From Halichondria panicea (lineage: Eukaryota; Porifera; Demospongiae; Suberitida; Halichondriidae), in assembly GCF_963675165.1 (NCBI RefSeq), contig NC_087381.1, forward strand, positions 4,465,378 through 4,529,377: 64,000 nt of DNA, in the 5' to 3' direction. How positions within the stretch are numbered: the stretch's first letter is position 1; every line of letters begins with the position of its first letter. The translations under genes and the position numbers were made by a program. Shown here piece by piece: positions 35,830 to 46,722 of the stretch. The notes below the pieces were generated by a model that was not told the origin of the DNA, ran no database searches, and saw only the letters and a list, made by a program, of their open reading frames with translations.

Positions 35830-36965
35830 TTTCATTAAACTTTCAAATGAATAATCCTTAAAAAAGGGATACAGTTCAAGACGTCTCTGCACAATTTCAT
35901 CTCTTCCGGCCAGTCAACAGTAAATCTTGATCTAGACATTTTCGGAAACACTTTTGCTGCACATAATCTCTTGGGCAATCAATATTCAGAAACTTCACAA
36001 CTTAAAGACAGTCTCTTTCAGGATGAGATACCAACTCATGGTTGTGAATTTCCAAAAGCCGATCTCCAGAAGTTATTGACCGAGAAATGTTAGCAACAGA
36101 ATCAGCTAAAGATAAAAAAAGGTCTACATGCAGCTGATGAATGTTGTTTGACATAATTAATTGAGATCTGGGCCATGCAAGTCTGTGCTCTGTAGTCTGT
36201 ATTCTGTAAAGCACCATTGTAGATAATTATGACGTCAAATGGATTACGTACACAGTGAATGATTAGGATGGAAGCAAACTAATTCAGTCGGTTGTACGCA
36301 AGTTTGAAGTCCTTCTGTACATCCTGGACGTTCCACCACCATTTTTTTGTCTCCAATTACATCACTCTGCTCTCTGTACCGTCCTTGCCAAATTCTTCTA
36401 TTGTGAGATTGTAATCTTTGATGTACTAAACACGTTGAAACTGTTGCATAGAGTTCATTGAAAAGATCAGCCTTCACATCGATAGATTTTGTAGATGTAA
36501 TCGTGAGAGCCAGTTAAGCACATGTGCCACCACAACATTCGGATGAACATCCAACTATACTGTGACCACTTTTGGGGTAGCCGATGAACAGTTTCACTCC
36601 TGAGACAACTTCAGTAGTGGCGTAGGAAGCAATTTCGGGGGGGCTCTATAGTGTTTTGAATGGAAAAAAGTGTGCCTATCTACGGAGTGCAGCTTGATTC
36701 TACTTAATAACCTGGAGAGATGGGGGGCTCAAGCCCCTAGCTGGAGCCCCCCCCCCCCTTCCTAAGCCACTGTTTAGGGGGTAGGGGAGTATAGCATTCC
36801 CTGAGTAAATCTTATGTTTCTGATTGTTGTGTACGTTAGCACTACTGTTTCCAAAGTAAGAGTTTTTGCTAACCACCATGATGCCACAAATTACATATCG
36901 TTCACTGAGTAGTATTACAGCTACAATGGTAATAAATAATTATTTGAGACACTGAACTTTCTATG
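35830..36965 (-). pseudogene. Sulfotransferase pseudogene G
   Basis: Counterpart of pseudogene C with the same AGTGGCGTAGG insertion and largely the same frame breaks. It also has lesions of its own, including an extra T in the T run near 36343 and small changes near 35998 and 36505. Only short pieces of frame are open. It marks the unit as duplicated after inactivation. Confidence 0.82.
36613..36775. mobile_element. AGTGGCGTAGGAAG-ended insertion in pseudogene G
   Basis: Same ends and position as the insertion in pseudogene C, with a few length changes in the C/G runs. Confidence 0.7.
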
Positions 36966-37348
36966 AAGTCTTGTTTATCACTGTAATAACATGGAAAAGA
37001 GACAAAGATACCAGGTAGCATGCATGTGTATAGCCTCATCATGTGTACAGTTATGGAATGTGTTTCTGATTACAGCCATAGAAATGTATACTAGAGTCCA
37101 TGCAGCCACGAAATTGAATGGTGATCATAGTGCTGACCTCTTTAATACACACAGTGTTCAATTGGTGCCTAAAAAAAGCATGTAGATTCTAAATAATAAA
37201 TTATTGTTCAAAAACTGAACAATCAAATTGTTAAACTGTACTTACATGTACTCTGCCTCACATAACAATTAAGACGCTGTCACAATAAATTACACATATA
37301 GATATAGATCTATACGTAGCTATAATTATGTGCAGTTACGTTAAGGTA

Positions 37349-38413
37349 TTACATTAAACTTTCAAATGAATAACCCTTAAAAAAGGGATACAGTTCAAGA
37401 CGGCTCTGCACAATTTTCTTCATCTCTTCCGGCCAGTCCACAGTAAATCTTGATCTTGATATTTTCGGAAACACTTTTGCTGCACACAATTTTAGATAAT
37501 CTCTTGGGCAATCAATGTTCAGAAATTGGCACAACTTGAAGACAGTATCTTCTGGATGAGATACCAACTCATGGTTGTGAATTTCCAAAAGCCGATCTCC
37601 AGAAGTTATTGACTGAGAAATGTTAGCAACAGAATCAGCTAAAGAGAAAAAAAGGTCTGCAGCTGATGAAAGTTGTTGGACGTCTTTGTATACATGACGT
37701 GACTTTCTGGAAATGGGGACCAAGTCTTTTTGAATTCTTGTGCTCTGTATTCTGTAAAGCACCATTGTAGAGATAACGTCAAATGGATTACGTACGCAGT
37801 GAATGAAACGTATTGGGATGGAAGCAAACTGATGCAGTCGGTTGTACGCAAGTTTGAAGTCCTTAGCATTATCTCTGTACATCCTGGACGTTCCACCACC
37901 ATTTTTGTCTCCAATTACATCAATCCGCTCTCTGTACCGTCCTTGCCAACTGTTTTCTATCGTGAGATTGTATCCTTTATTGTTATCGCTTCTTTTTCCA
38001 TCACTAAACACATTGTTAAAACTGTTTGCATAGAGTTCATTGAAGAGATCAGCCTTCACTTCTGAATTTTGTAGATCTAATCGTGAGAGCCAACGAAGAA
38101 CGTTTAGCTCATGTGCCACCACGACATTCGGATGAGCATCCAGCAGACTCCCAACTATACTGTGACCACTCCTGAAGTATCCTATGAATACGACAAACTT
38201 TTTTACTCCAGAAATGACTTCAAGGGATAAGGGAGAATAATGGGCTTTTTCTACTTGATTTATTATTGAATTGCTCTTCGCTTCGAGTGTCTGAATATTG
38301 TTCTCTTTTATGCTAATAGAGGAGTCAGTTGGGTCAGTTCGATAATATTTTAATATCAAAGCGACAGTTAGAATTAAAATAATGATGAGCGATATCTTTG
38401 GGCACGTTCTCAT
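37349..38413 (-). CDS. Sulfotransferase family type II membrane protein, copy H (354 residues), with a distinct N-terminus
   Basis: Single-exon gene. From residue 76 on it is nearly the same as copies B and F: P-loop GYFRSGHS around 78-85, RNPFDVIST, and the same C-terminal 140 residues. Residues 1-70 are different: a signal anchor ISLIIILILTVALILKYY at 7-24 and a polar stem with SISIKENN. The stem still ends LEVISGVKKFV where B has PEVVSGVKLFV. The P-loop proline of B/F is phenylalanine here and in copy D. The sharp change of similarity suggests conversion of the catalytic part or replacement of the 5' end. The frame is intact, so it is probably expressed. Confidence 0.83.
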   Translation of the reverse strand: MRTCPKISLIIILILTVALILKYYRTDPTDSSISIKENNIQTLEAKSNSIINQVEKAHYSPLSLEVISGVKKFVVFIGYFRSGHSIVGSLLDAHPNVVVAHELNVLRWLSRLDLQNSEVKADLFNELYANSFNNVFSDGKRSDNNKGYNLTIENSWQGRYRERIDVIGDKNGGGTSRMYRDNAKDFKLAYNRLHQFASIPIRFIHCVRNPFDVISTMVLYRIQSTRIQKDLVPISRKSRHVYKDVQQLSSAADLFFSLADSVANISQSITSGDRLLEIHNHELVSHPEDTVFKLCQFLNIDCPRDYLKLCAAKVFPKISRSRFTVDWPEEMKKIVQSRLELYPFFKGYSFESLM

Positions 38414-38545
38414 CTTAATTCATCGGTTTAGACAGATCTAAGTCTAGTATCTAAATCTGCTAGATACTCCTTCTGCTGGCTAGCCACACATCTATCTCAA
38501 CGTACCTCAGTCTCGATGTTCGCTCTCTAGCTCTCTACTCAGGAT

Positions 38546-38593
38546 TAGCCTCGATTCCAAGCCGCTGAGAAAGGCGGGCTGGAGTCGAGGCTA
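38546..38593. mobile_element. 48-bp TAG...CTA hairpin insertion
   Basis: TAGCCTCGATTCCAAGCCG to CGGGCTGGAGTCGAGGCTA; flanking nonamers ACTCAGGAT and GCTCAGGAC agree at 7 of 9. Confidence 0.65.
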
Positions 38594-38682
38594 GCTCAGG
38601 ACTCTCAAAAAGAGGTATTAATCACCACACACAGAAGTTAATTATGCCTCGGTGCACATGCGCAAGCGAGGTGATATTGTGC

Positions 38683-38726
38683 TAGCCTCGAATCCAGGCC
38701 GATTAAACGGCCTGGTCTCGAGGCTA
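38683..38726. mobile_element. 44-bp TAG...CTA hairpin insertion
   Basis: TAGCCTCGAATCCAGGCCG followed after four bases by CGGCCTGGTCTCGAGGCTA. Flanking nonamers ATATTGTGC and ATATCTTGG share 6 of 9 positions. Confidence 0.6.
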
Positions 38727-38746
38727 ATATCTTGGCTGCTTGTGTA

Positions 38747-39038
38747 CAGTAGAACCTCGATTATCCGGCCCTCGATTATCTGGAACCTCGATTATCCGGC
38801 TTGGCAGTTTTCTGATTACATAATTCAGAAAATGGGCGTGTCCCTCAAATGCGCATGCGCGTTGCAGCTGTTACCATGGAGACATGCCTGCTTTTCTTTT
38901 GCGCATGCGCAGATAACATGTGGCACTGCTGTTCATCAATAAAGTGGGTGGATCAAGGCGTGGTTTATCTATTCGATTATCCGGCATATTCACTTATCCG
39001 GCCTGCTTCTGGAACCAAGGTGTCCGGATAATCGAGGC
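38747..39038. mobile_element. About 290-bp pogo/Tc1-like miniature element
   Basis: The left end CAGTAGAACCTCGATTATCC is preceded by TA. The right end carries CCGGATAATCGAGGCTA, so the last bases differ from a perfect inverted repeat. CGATTATCCGG is repeated internally. No transposase. Confidence 0.6.
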
Positions 39039-39080
39039 TAAGCACTAATCGGCCTGGAATCGAGGCTAGGTACTCTCAGA

Positions 39081-40077
39081 GGAAGGAGGACACGATTAAC
39101 CTTAGCTCTAATTATAGCTAATTATCGCGACCTTTTAATTACATTCTTTGAACGATTCATCTTTTCTTTCTTTATAACCTCTACATATTGGACACAAAGT
39201 AAGCCTTTTCTCCTACTGGAGGTACCCCTATGGCCAAGTTGTCAGGACCTGAAGGTAATAGGACCCCTATAAGAAGCACCTCAAGTACTCCTATCTCTAA
39301 GACCTGTGAGAAGCATCCCAGGTAGTTGGGCGGAGCCCGACCGTCCCTGACAGTAGGTCGGGTTTCAAGCCTATGTCAGGATTTGTCTTGCTGAATTATG
39401 TAACACGCTGATAAGCAGCTATGAATAATCATTTTATTCTATGAATATTATTATTCTGAAGTGGGTGTTAACCAATTTTACCTTGCTTGAGGTTGCGCAA
39501 CCGGATGTGACACAGACCACAGTAGAAATGCTGCAATCTGATTGGGCTTGCAACATAGTTGCAGCAAAGACAAATCCTGACATAGGCTTGAAACCCTACG
39601 TACCTCCTGTCAGGGACGGTCGGGCTCCGCCCAACTACATCCCAGGCACTCTGATCTTGTCTCTGTGAGAAGCACTCTTGACATGATCCTGGAGACAAGA
39701 TCCTATGAGGAGCACCCCAGGCACTCCTAGATCCTTCTCCAAGATCCCTGTGAGAAGCACCCCAGGCACTCCTGTCTCTGTGATAAAGCTGCAACATGGA
39801 ATTGTTTAGTTCAGAGTGTCTCCAACATGAAGAACATCAATGACACTAACAGTCTCAGCTTCTAGCACCCCTTTATTTGTATGGTTTGCTCTGTGCCTGC
39901 AAGAATTGCCTGTCACTCATAACAGTACTGTTCTGTGTGTCACGTCATGTCCCATGCCCAATAATGGCAATATGTAGAGGTTATAAAGAAAGAAAAGATG
40001 AATCGTTCAAAGAATGTAATTAAAAGGTCATGATAATTAGCTAATTAGAGCTAAGGTTAATCGTGTCCTCCCTCTTC
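39081..40077. mobile_element. About 1-kb element with about 110-bp inverted ends
   Basis: The left arm GGAGGACACGATTAACCTTA ... GATGAATCGTTCAAAG type sequence (39086-39190) returns in reverse complement at 39967-40075. The interior has CCCAGGCACTCC-like short repeats and a nested insertion at 39323-39637. No coding capacity recognised. Confidence 0.7.
39323..39637. mobile_element. 315-bp TAG...CTA element with exact 9-bp duplication
   Basis: Ends TAGTTGGGCGGAGCCCGACC and GGTCGGGCTCCGCCCAACTA, inverted arms about 85 bp, flanked by CATCCCAGG at 39314-39322 and 39638-39646. It is nested inside the larger inverted-repeat element. Different sequence from the TAGCCTCG group but the same terminal TAG and duplication length. 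Confidence 0.8.
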
Positions 40078-41303
40078 TGGGTACTGCTTATAGTTATCAG
40101 TGACAATAATACCCACCAGAAAATTCTACCCGAAACTGCAAAAAGGACATTGAATTTGAAGTTACAGAATTATACCCCCCACAAAAACGTTAAACTCGCA
40201 AGCCGTCACTGTTGCACGCGAACAGTGACGGCTTGCGAGTCTACAAAAACGTACCCTCCAGAAAATCATACCCATGCACACATGAAAACAGACCCTCGAG
40301 AAGATCATGAGATGTACCTGTGCACAAAATCATAACCTTGCGAGCACAAAAAATTGTACCCTCCAAACGTCGCACCACCCCCCCTCCTAGTCTTGTAAGC
40401 CACGCCCCTTAACGGAAGGAAGAGTCTAGAGTTGTCCCAGTGGAATTTTACCTATGGAATTTAGCTATCAACACGCCAATATGTGAGTGTACATGTGGTT
40501 TTAAGATATGAGTGGGTGGACAATGACGTTTCAGAAATGATTGGTAGCGCCAACACTGGCACAGAGAATAACTCCTTCCTCCTGTGAAGGGGCATGGTTT
40601 GCAAGACTAGGGGGTGGTAGTGTAACGATTTGGAGGTTATGATTTTGGTATTGTTTCTGGAGGGTCTGTTTTGTGTGCACAGATATGATTTTCTGGAGGG
40701 TCTGTTTTTGTGTGTGCGCAGGTATGCCTCTGCCGTACGTATAGCGGGTTATTTTTGTATATGGTGGAAATTTTTGTAGATTTCGTCATAATTATAATCA
40801 AAAATGGAATTATTCTACCGCAATAGATTTGATGTAGATCTAGTGATCCTCCTGCATGCATGGCCTGCGAAAGAAACAATTAATGTAAAATGTCAATTTA
40901 AAGGTTAAAATCCTGCATGCATGGATCTATTCTCTTAAGCTGGTTTAAATTGTCTGCAGTACGTGTGATAGCTCAACCGATTTTTGTTGTGTGCATATAT
41001 AAAGGCGTGCGAGGGTGAACTCAGTTTTACACGTATAATTATAATTGATTGCATATGGCCATGGGTCGGGCGTTTTAATTGATGATCTTACTGCATACTA
41101 CACATGCAATGACATATGGTACACATACATCATGCCAGCATAATGCATTATATACGGTAATAATTGAACAGTCATTCTGTGACTTAATTCTGATGAGAAA
41201 TTGGACTAAATTCAATTGACGATTTACACACAGTAGCATAAGAAAATTAATGTGCAGTGTAATACACTGAGTGAGCAAACTAGGACGTGATTATAAGCTA
41301 TGG
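40078..41303. other. Intergenic region upstream of the kinase 3' end
   Basis: The stretch around ACCCTCCAGAAAATCATA (40250) is answered by GATTTTCTGGAGGGTCTG (40688), giving a roughly 0.5-kb fold-back. 40870-41060 is a diverged copy of the stretch at 13430-13650 (shared TCTCTTAAGCTGGTT-like and GATAGCTCAAC words). No gene seen. Confidence 0.5.
40191..40242. mobile_element. 52-bp perfect hairpin with flanking direct repeat
   Basis: ACTCGCAAGCCGTCACTGTT and its exact complement enclose a 7-base loop. Extended ends read TAA...CTA. CAAAAACGT flanks it immediately on the left (40182-40190) and, after ACTA, on the right (ACAAAAACGT at 40243-40252). Fits the TAG...CTA insertion pattern; it could alternatively be an RNA hairpin or terminator-like structure. 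Confidence 0.6.
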
Positions 41304-44300
41304 CTAACTATCTACCCGTGGATGTTCAGAGCAAATTAAACTGTTTGCCCTGTGAGGGCTTGTGGGGGGGAGGTTATTCGGGAGGGGGGGCTTTGTCTTT
41401 TGTGGGGTGGGTACAGAGTGGATGGGATCATTGATGGGATCCAGGAGGTAGTAAATGTGACCCAAAGGACCAGCCTTCTCTTGCAGATCCTCCTGAGGGG
41501 ACAAGAAATGAGACGATGAATAAGAGATGGTTAAATTAGTTACAGCAACATGTTTATACTGAATGCAGCTTGTTTTATATTGAGCCCTCTCACAGACCAC
41601 CATGCAGAACCGAGTACATTATGCTTAAAAATAAATTATACATGCACGTGATTGTAAACTCCATTGCTATCCAAGTTTTCCACATTCATAGCAAACAACA
41701 GACATAATTATAATACACTTACATCTTGTGAGTTGAAGGTATCCTTCACGGCCCTTGCAGGGGGGGTTGCAGCAGCTGCTTCGGTCTGGGCATGCTCAGT
41801 AACAACATCGTGGGCCACGGCAGAGTGGCTTGAACCTAAGCAATGTGGTGGGCACGAAACATTGTTACAGTAGTAGACATGCATGTACATGTACATGTAC
41901 ATATACACTCCAGGTACAAGTATGTTGTAGTAAAACACTTTCTCGATCTAAAACAGACAGCTACAGCATAATTATGTAAGTTGATGAGAGCACAGTAGAT
42001 GTATGCATGCATGGCCATACAAATACAATACATGCTCGGAATGTTCTTCTCACCAGTGCTACTAGTGAGCTCTCTCCTTGGACTGGCAGGGGAGCTACCC
42101 ACCAAACTTTTCCGTGGAAACTTGGGACTGACTTTTGGAGGTGTGCGGTGCGAGGGTGAAGCACTAGGACTGCTCTGAGAAGGTGAGGGGTTTTCCTCTG
42201 CGTTCGAAGAGGCCGGCTCGGTGACTTGTAACAGACACTCTGTCAAAGATGTGGAAATCATAGTGTAAAACAAATCATGTATAATTGTAGAGTTCTTTGA
42301 CTACCATAGTGCTAGAAAAAATAGTTTTGGCCAATTTTAAAGCTCCAAAAACATTATGCTTTATGCGATTAACTTATTTCCTCGATTAAACGCCACGATT
42401 GTACAGGCCTTGAACTAATTGTGCGATACAATACGATACGATACGATACGATAGCCGCTGGCATAAAATAATAGCATTATAGTTACATTTGTATCACACA
42501 TTAATTTCTAGCACTACGATATCTATCTATACGTGTACATCAACATGGTATAATAACAAGCTACAATTTCTAGCAAACGAGTTACGTACAATGAATGGAA
42601 CCTCTGACATTCGACTTCAAAAGTTTTGTACATGGTTACGAAAGAAACTAGATTTGGAAATAATTAAAGCACTATAGCTGTTTTTGCAAAGAGATCTATC
42701 AAATACGGAGGGGCCTTTCTTGGAAGGTCATTAATCGGAGATTCACAACACATAACACACACATGTACATGTATGAAGGTGTACAGCACATGTACTAACC
42801 ATTCTCTTGTTGACCTGATGACTTCTGCTCCTTGTCTTGTTGAGTAGTGTTTGATGTCTGATTGGTCGTTGGAGATGAACTGATGACACTGTTCCTGTCA
42901 TCACATACCAGAGTGCCTTCTTTCACCTGTCGAACCAAATCCTCCTGCAAAAAAGGTGGTGTGTGTGTGTGTGTGTTAAAATTGCTGTGTAGTGTACCCC
43001 TAGATACAATGTACATGCTGTATTTATTATTTTGAAACGGAAATGCTCTGAATTCCAACCACTGTACAGGAGAACTCTTTTACACATGAATATGTACATT
43101 ACAACTTTGGGGAAATATATTTGTGGCAGAGGTGGCTTTTGTTAAGGGGTTACAACAAACTGTTAGTTTGGGACTGGATACCTAGACTACTGCTGTTCAA
43201 AGAAGCTCACCATTTGATCTCTGAGTTGAGAGAAAGTTGGTCTCTCCTCAGGTTGGTGTTGGGTACAGTCCAAAACCATCTCATAGCTACAGTGAATACA
43301 CACAATTATGAGATACAGTAGCTATAGAGAGAAGGGACAGTACATGTACGTACGTTATATATAGACAGTATTCATGTGTGGATATTATTCGTTCTCTTTG
43401 GCAAAAGACCAGTTTAATTAATTAACTAATAAAAATAATATTATAATTAATTATATAATTATCATTAACTAATAATGTTATTAATTGCATTAATATTCGT
43501 GTCCATTGTTGCTACATGTGTACAATGTATACTCTTCATTACTGCAGACCACGCATGGAACAAGGGGCTTTACACACACACACACACACTTACACTCGTC
43601 CGGGACAAGGCTTTGGTCTGGACAGTTTAAGGCCCCTCTCCTCGATCTGTTCCAGCAATTCCCTGTTCTCGACACCCGGGTATGGAGAACGTCCCAGTGA
43701 CATAATCTCCCAGACCAGCACACCATAGCTCCTGTGATGAGTGTGTGTGTGAGGGGGAGGCCGGGGCTTATGTGCAGTGGGTGTGTGTAGCAGTCATTGT
43801 ATGTATAACTATATACTACAATATTTTGCAAATAAGCCAATTAAATCAGCAGAAAATTAGACATTTTGCGATCAGTCAAGGATCGCTGATGTCATTCGAA
43901 TACTGAGCACTTATACTGCAGTAAATACCGTACATGTATTACTAGCAGGTGAAAAACCTTTGCGAATGAGCCAAATCAGCAGAAAATTTGACCCTTTGCG
44001 ATCTAACTATTGCGTTCTGGCAAGGATCGTGTGTATTTACTTAATATTTGCGGATTTATTGTTGCGAATTGATCGACCATCGCAAAGTTCGCAAATGTTT
44101 GATGCTCGCAAAACATTCTAGTAATACGGTAAACACGTTGTTACAGTATATAGCCAGTATATAGCAGTGCACAAAACAATAAAACAAGGTTGCAACTGCG
44201 GTAAAGGGTGGTCAGAGTAAGAACTACTTACCACACATCAGACTTGGTCGTGAATATAAAGTACATGAGACTCTCCAGTGCCATCCACTTGGCCGGAAGT

Positions 44301-46673
44301 GGACGTGGTTTGGATCCTTGGGTCTTGTACATGTCCGAATAGAGATGTCTACAGAAACATGGGCTCATTATTAAAAGCATAATAATAGTGGCACTGTACA
44401 ACTGACCTTGAGAGTCCAAAGTCTGCGACCTTTGTCAGAAGGTTCTTGTTCTCATCCTCCCTCACCATAATGTTGCGAGCAGCTAGGTCACGATGGACAC
44501 AGTTACTGCAGTATACATTTATGAGCAACTGTAACCACATGTGAATTGTAGTTACTGCGTGTGATAAAAAGGGGTTAGTAAGCTAGGCATGATCAACATG
44601 TTTTCACATCTGGTGCCAGTTCATTTGTTAAAACAACAGTCTTTATACAGAGGGTGAAGTACATGTACGGCCCTATTCCCACACAAACTTACAGTACGTT
44701 GGCGAGATAGTCCATAGCATCAGCCACCTGGTAGGCAATGTCCAGCTGTGTCAGGAGAGGCATGAATGGACGAGAGTCTTTGAGCACGCCCAGTAGGTCA
44801 CCATGGCTCATGTACTCCTCTACCAGCAGCAAGGGGTAGTCCCTGCAATTAAGGGAAAATAGGTATAGACTATGAACGTCAATAAGGAGCGGAATGGGCC
44901 TGCATAGGAACGATGCTAAGGAAATACTTTGTGGGTATACTGTTCCTACAATGGCCACACTATAGTGACCTTCGTAAAGAGATCACCTCTCTTTTACATG
45001 TAAGACCCACATAGTGGTACTGTCCTCAATGTTCACACTATAATTGATACTAACTCACAATGTGCACACAGCGATGAGTTTGACAATTCTGGGATGATCC
45101 ACTTTGGACATCTCCTTTGCCTCTCTCAAGAAGTCCTCCATCTGTTGACTGTGATGACCGTGGCGAGCTATGAAATCACTCACTACGTGTGTGTGTGTGT
45201 GTGTGTGTGAGTGAGTGAGTGTGGTACATGTACCATGTACTTACGAGGCACATACATGTACATACATGTACAGTCTATATGTACAGTCTACATGTATATG
45301 CTTCACCAGTGTGCAAAGAGATTCTACAGTATAAACCCCTCGAGATAACCAGTCTGTTGAATGTACATTTATCACCGCTATATATTTTTACACGTACACC
45401 ACATGCAATAGCAAGAGCACACTCAGAACTACAGAATGTCACGTTGAAATCAGGGCACTAAATGCAAATCCTGTTTTACAGGCTAAGACCATGCAGCTCT
45501 ATTAATTTTTCAAAGGTTTCTACTAGCCATAGCATGACAAACCCACACTCACGTCTGAGCTGTTTGACGGCTACCTCCATTGTCTTGTTCCCATGGCCTG
45601 GCAGTCCAGTCGCCTCCGCTAGGAATACCTGTAGGTAATACACGTGTATACATAGTTGTGTGCTACAGTGTGTAATACGGTATACCCTAACTATTATATC
45701 GACTCATAAAGCTAGATTAGACACATTGTACGTACATCTCCGAATGCTCCTTCTCCGATCATCTGTTTGTGGTCGAGGTTCTTGCGTGGGACCTGCAGGT
45801 GGCGGAGACAGTCCTGGATCGGCTTAAACAACGGCGACATCGGAGAGAGCAGACCCGGCTGTGAGGATGTGTGGCGTGTGATGTTGAGTGTGCGTGGGTG
45901 CATGGTGAAAATAAAATAACCATTTAGATCCCACTTTTCATTAAGACCTTGCCTCAGGTAAAGCACAGCTAATATAGTATGAGAAGATGAGGGACTGGTT
46001 GCTCTGAAGTTCCCTTATTCGGACACTGTACTGTACACATTGTATGTGCATGTAAACATACTGTACTTTTCTGACCTGGTGAGGAGCATCGTCGAATTCG
46101 TCTGGTGATGGAGAGCGTGGTTCAGGACACGTACTCACCTGTGTCATGTTCGCACTGTTGTCGATACGCCTCAGGCCATATCTGTGCAGGGAGGAATGAA
46201 AGACAGTAAAATTGAATACAGTGTACAAACATGAACTACAGCCACGTAAAAATTAATTTTGTAAGAGCACAGAACACAACTGTGAAATACATGTTATATG
46301 ATATACACTGTACATGCAGTACATGTACCTTGAAATGTACAAGCAAACTAGAGTAACATACTGCATGTATACACATGTAAACCCCTTCTATAATGGACAC
46401 CATTTTGGGCAGCAATTGAAGTCTTATTCTGTACACAAAATGCTCATTAGGGAACTCTCCCCCTCCTCTCCACACACACCCACCTTGCGGCTGTTCTAAA
46501 ATTGACTAGTTTCATATCGTGCAGGTCCAACAAGAAGGGCATGGGGGAGGGAAGACAAAGAGTAAGCTCCGCCCACTGGGAGCCACTATCGTACATGTCC
46601 TCTATCTGGATGTTGGTTTCCCTCTCAAATGGATGCCAAAGATCCTTGTCAACATTGCCCCACTCCCAGAAAG

Positions 46674-46722
<49 letters not shown>

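Larger units (their letters stand above)
31614..38230. repeat. Segmental duplication, unit 2
   Basis: Fragment E (+), gene F (+), pseudogene G (-) and gene H (-). It is near-identical to unit 1 over genes and flanks, apart from the missing blocks and the different 5' end of H. Confidence 0.85.

Noticed and set aside
37730-38065. 111-residue plus-strand open frames, also at 31106, 33706 and 25337 in matching positions
   Set aside because: Conserved antisense shadows of the sulfotransferase coding sequence; their recurrence only reflects duplication.
40194-40240. Bacterial-type terminator
   Set aside because: The perfect hairpin has no following T run and the context is a eukaryotic repeat region.
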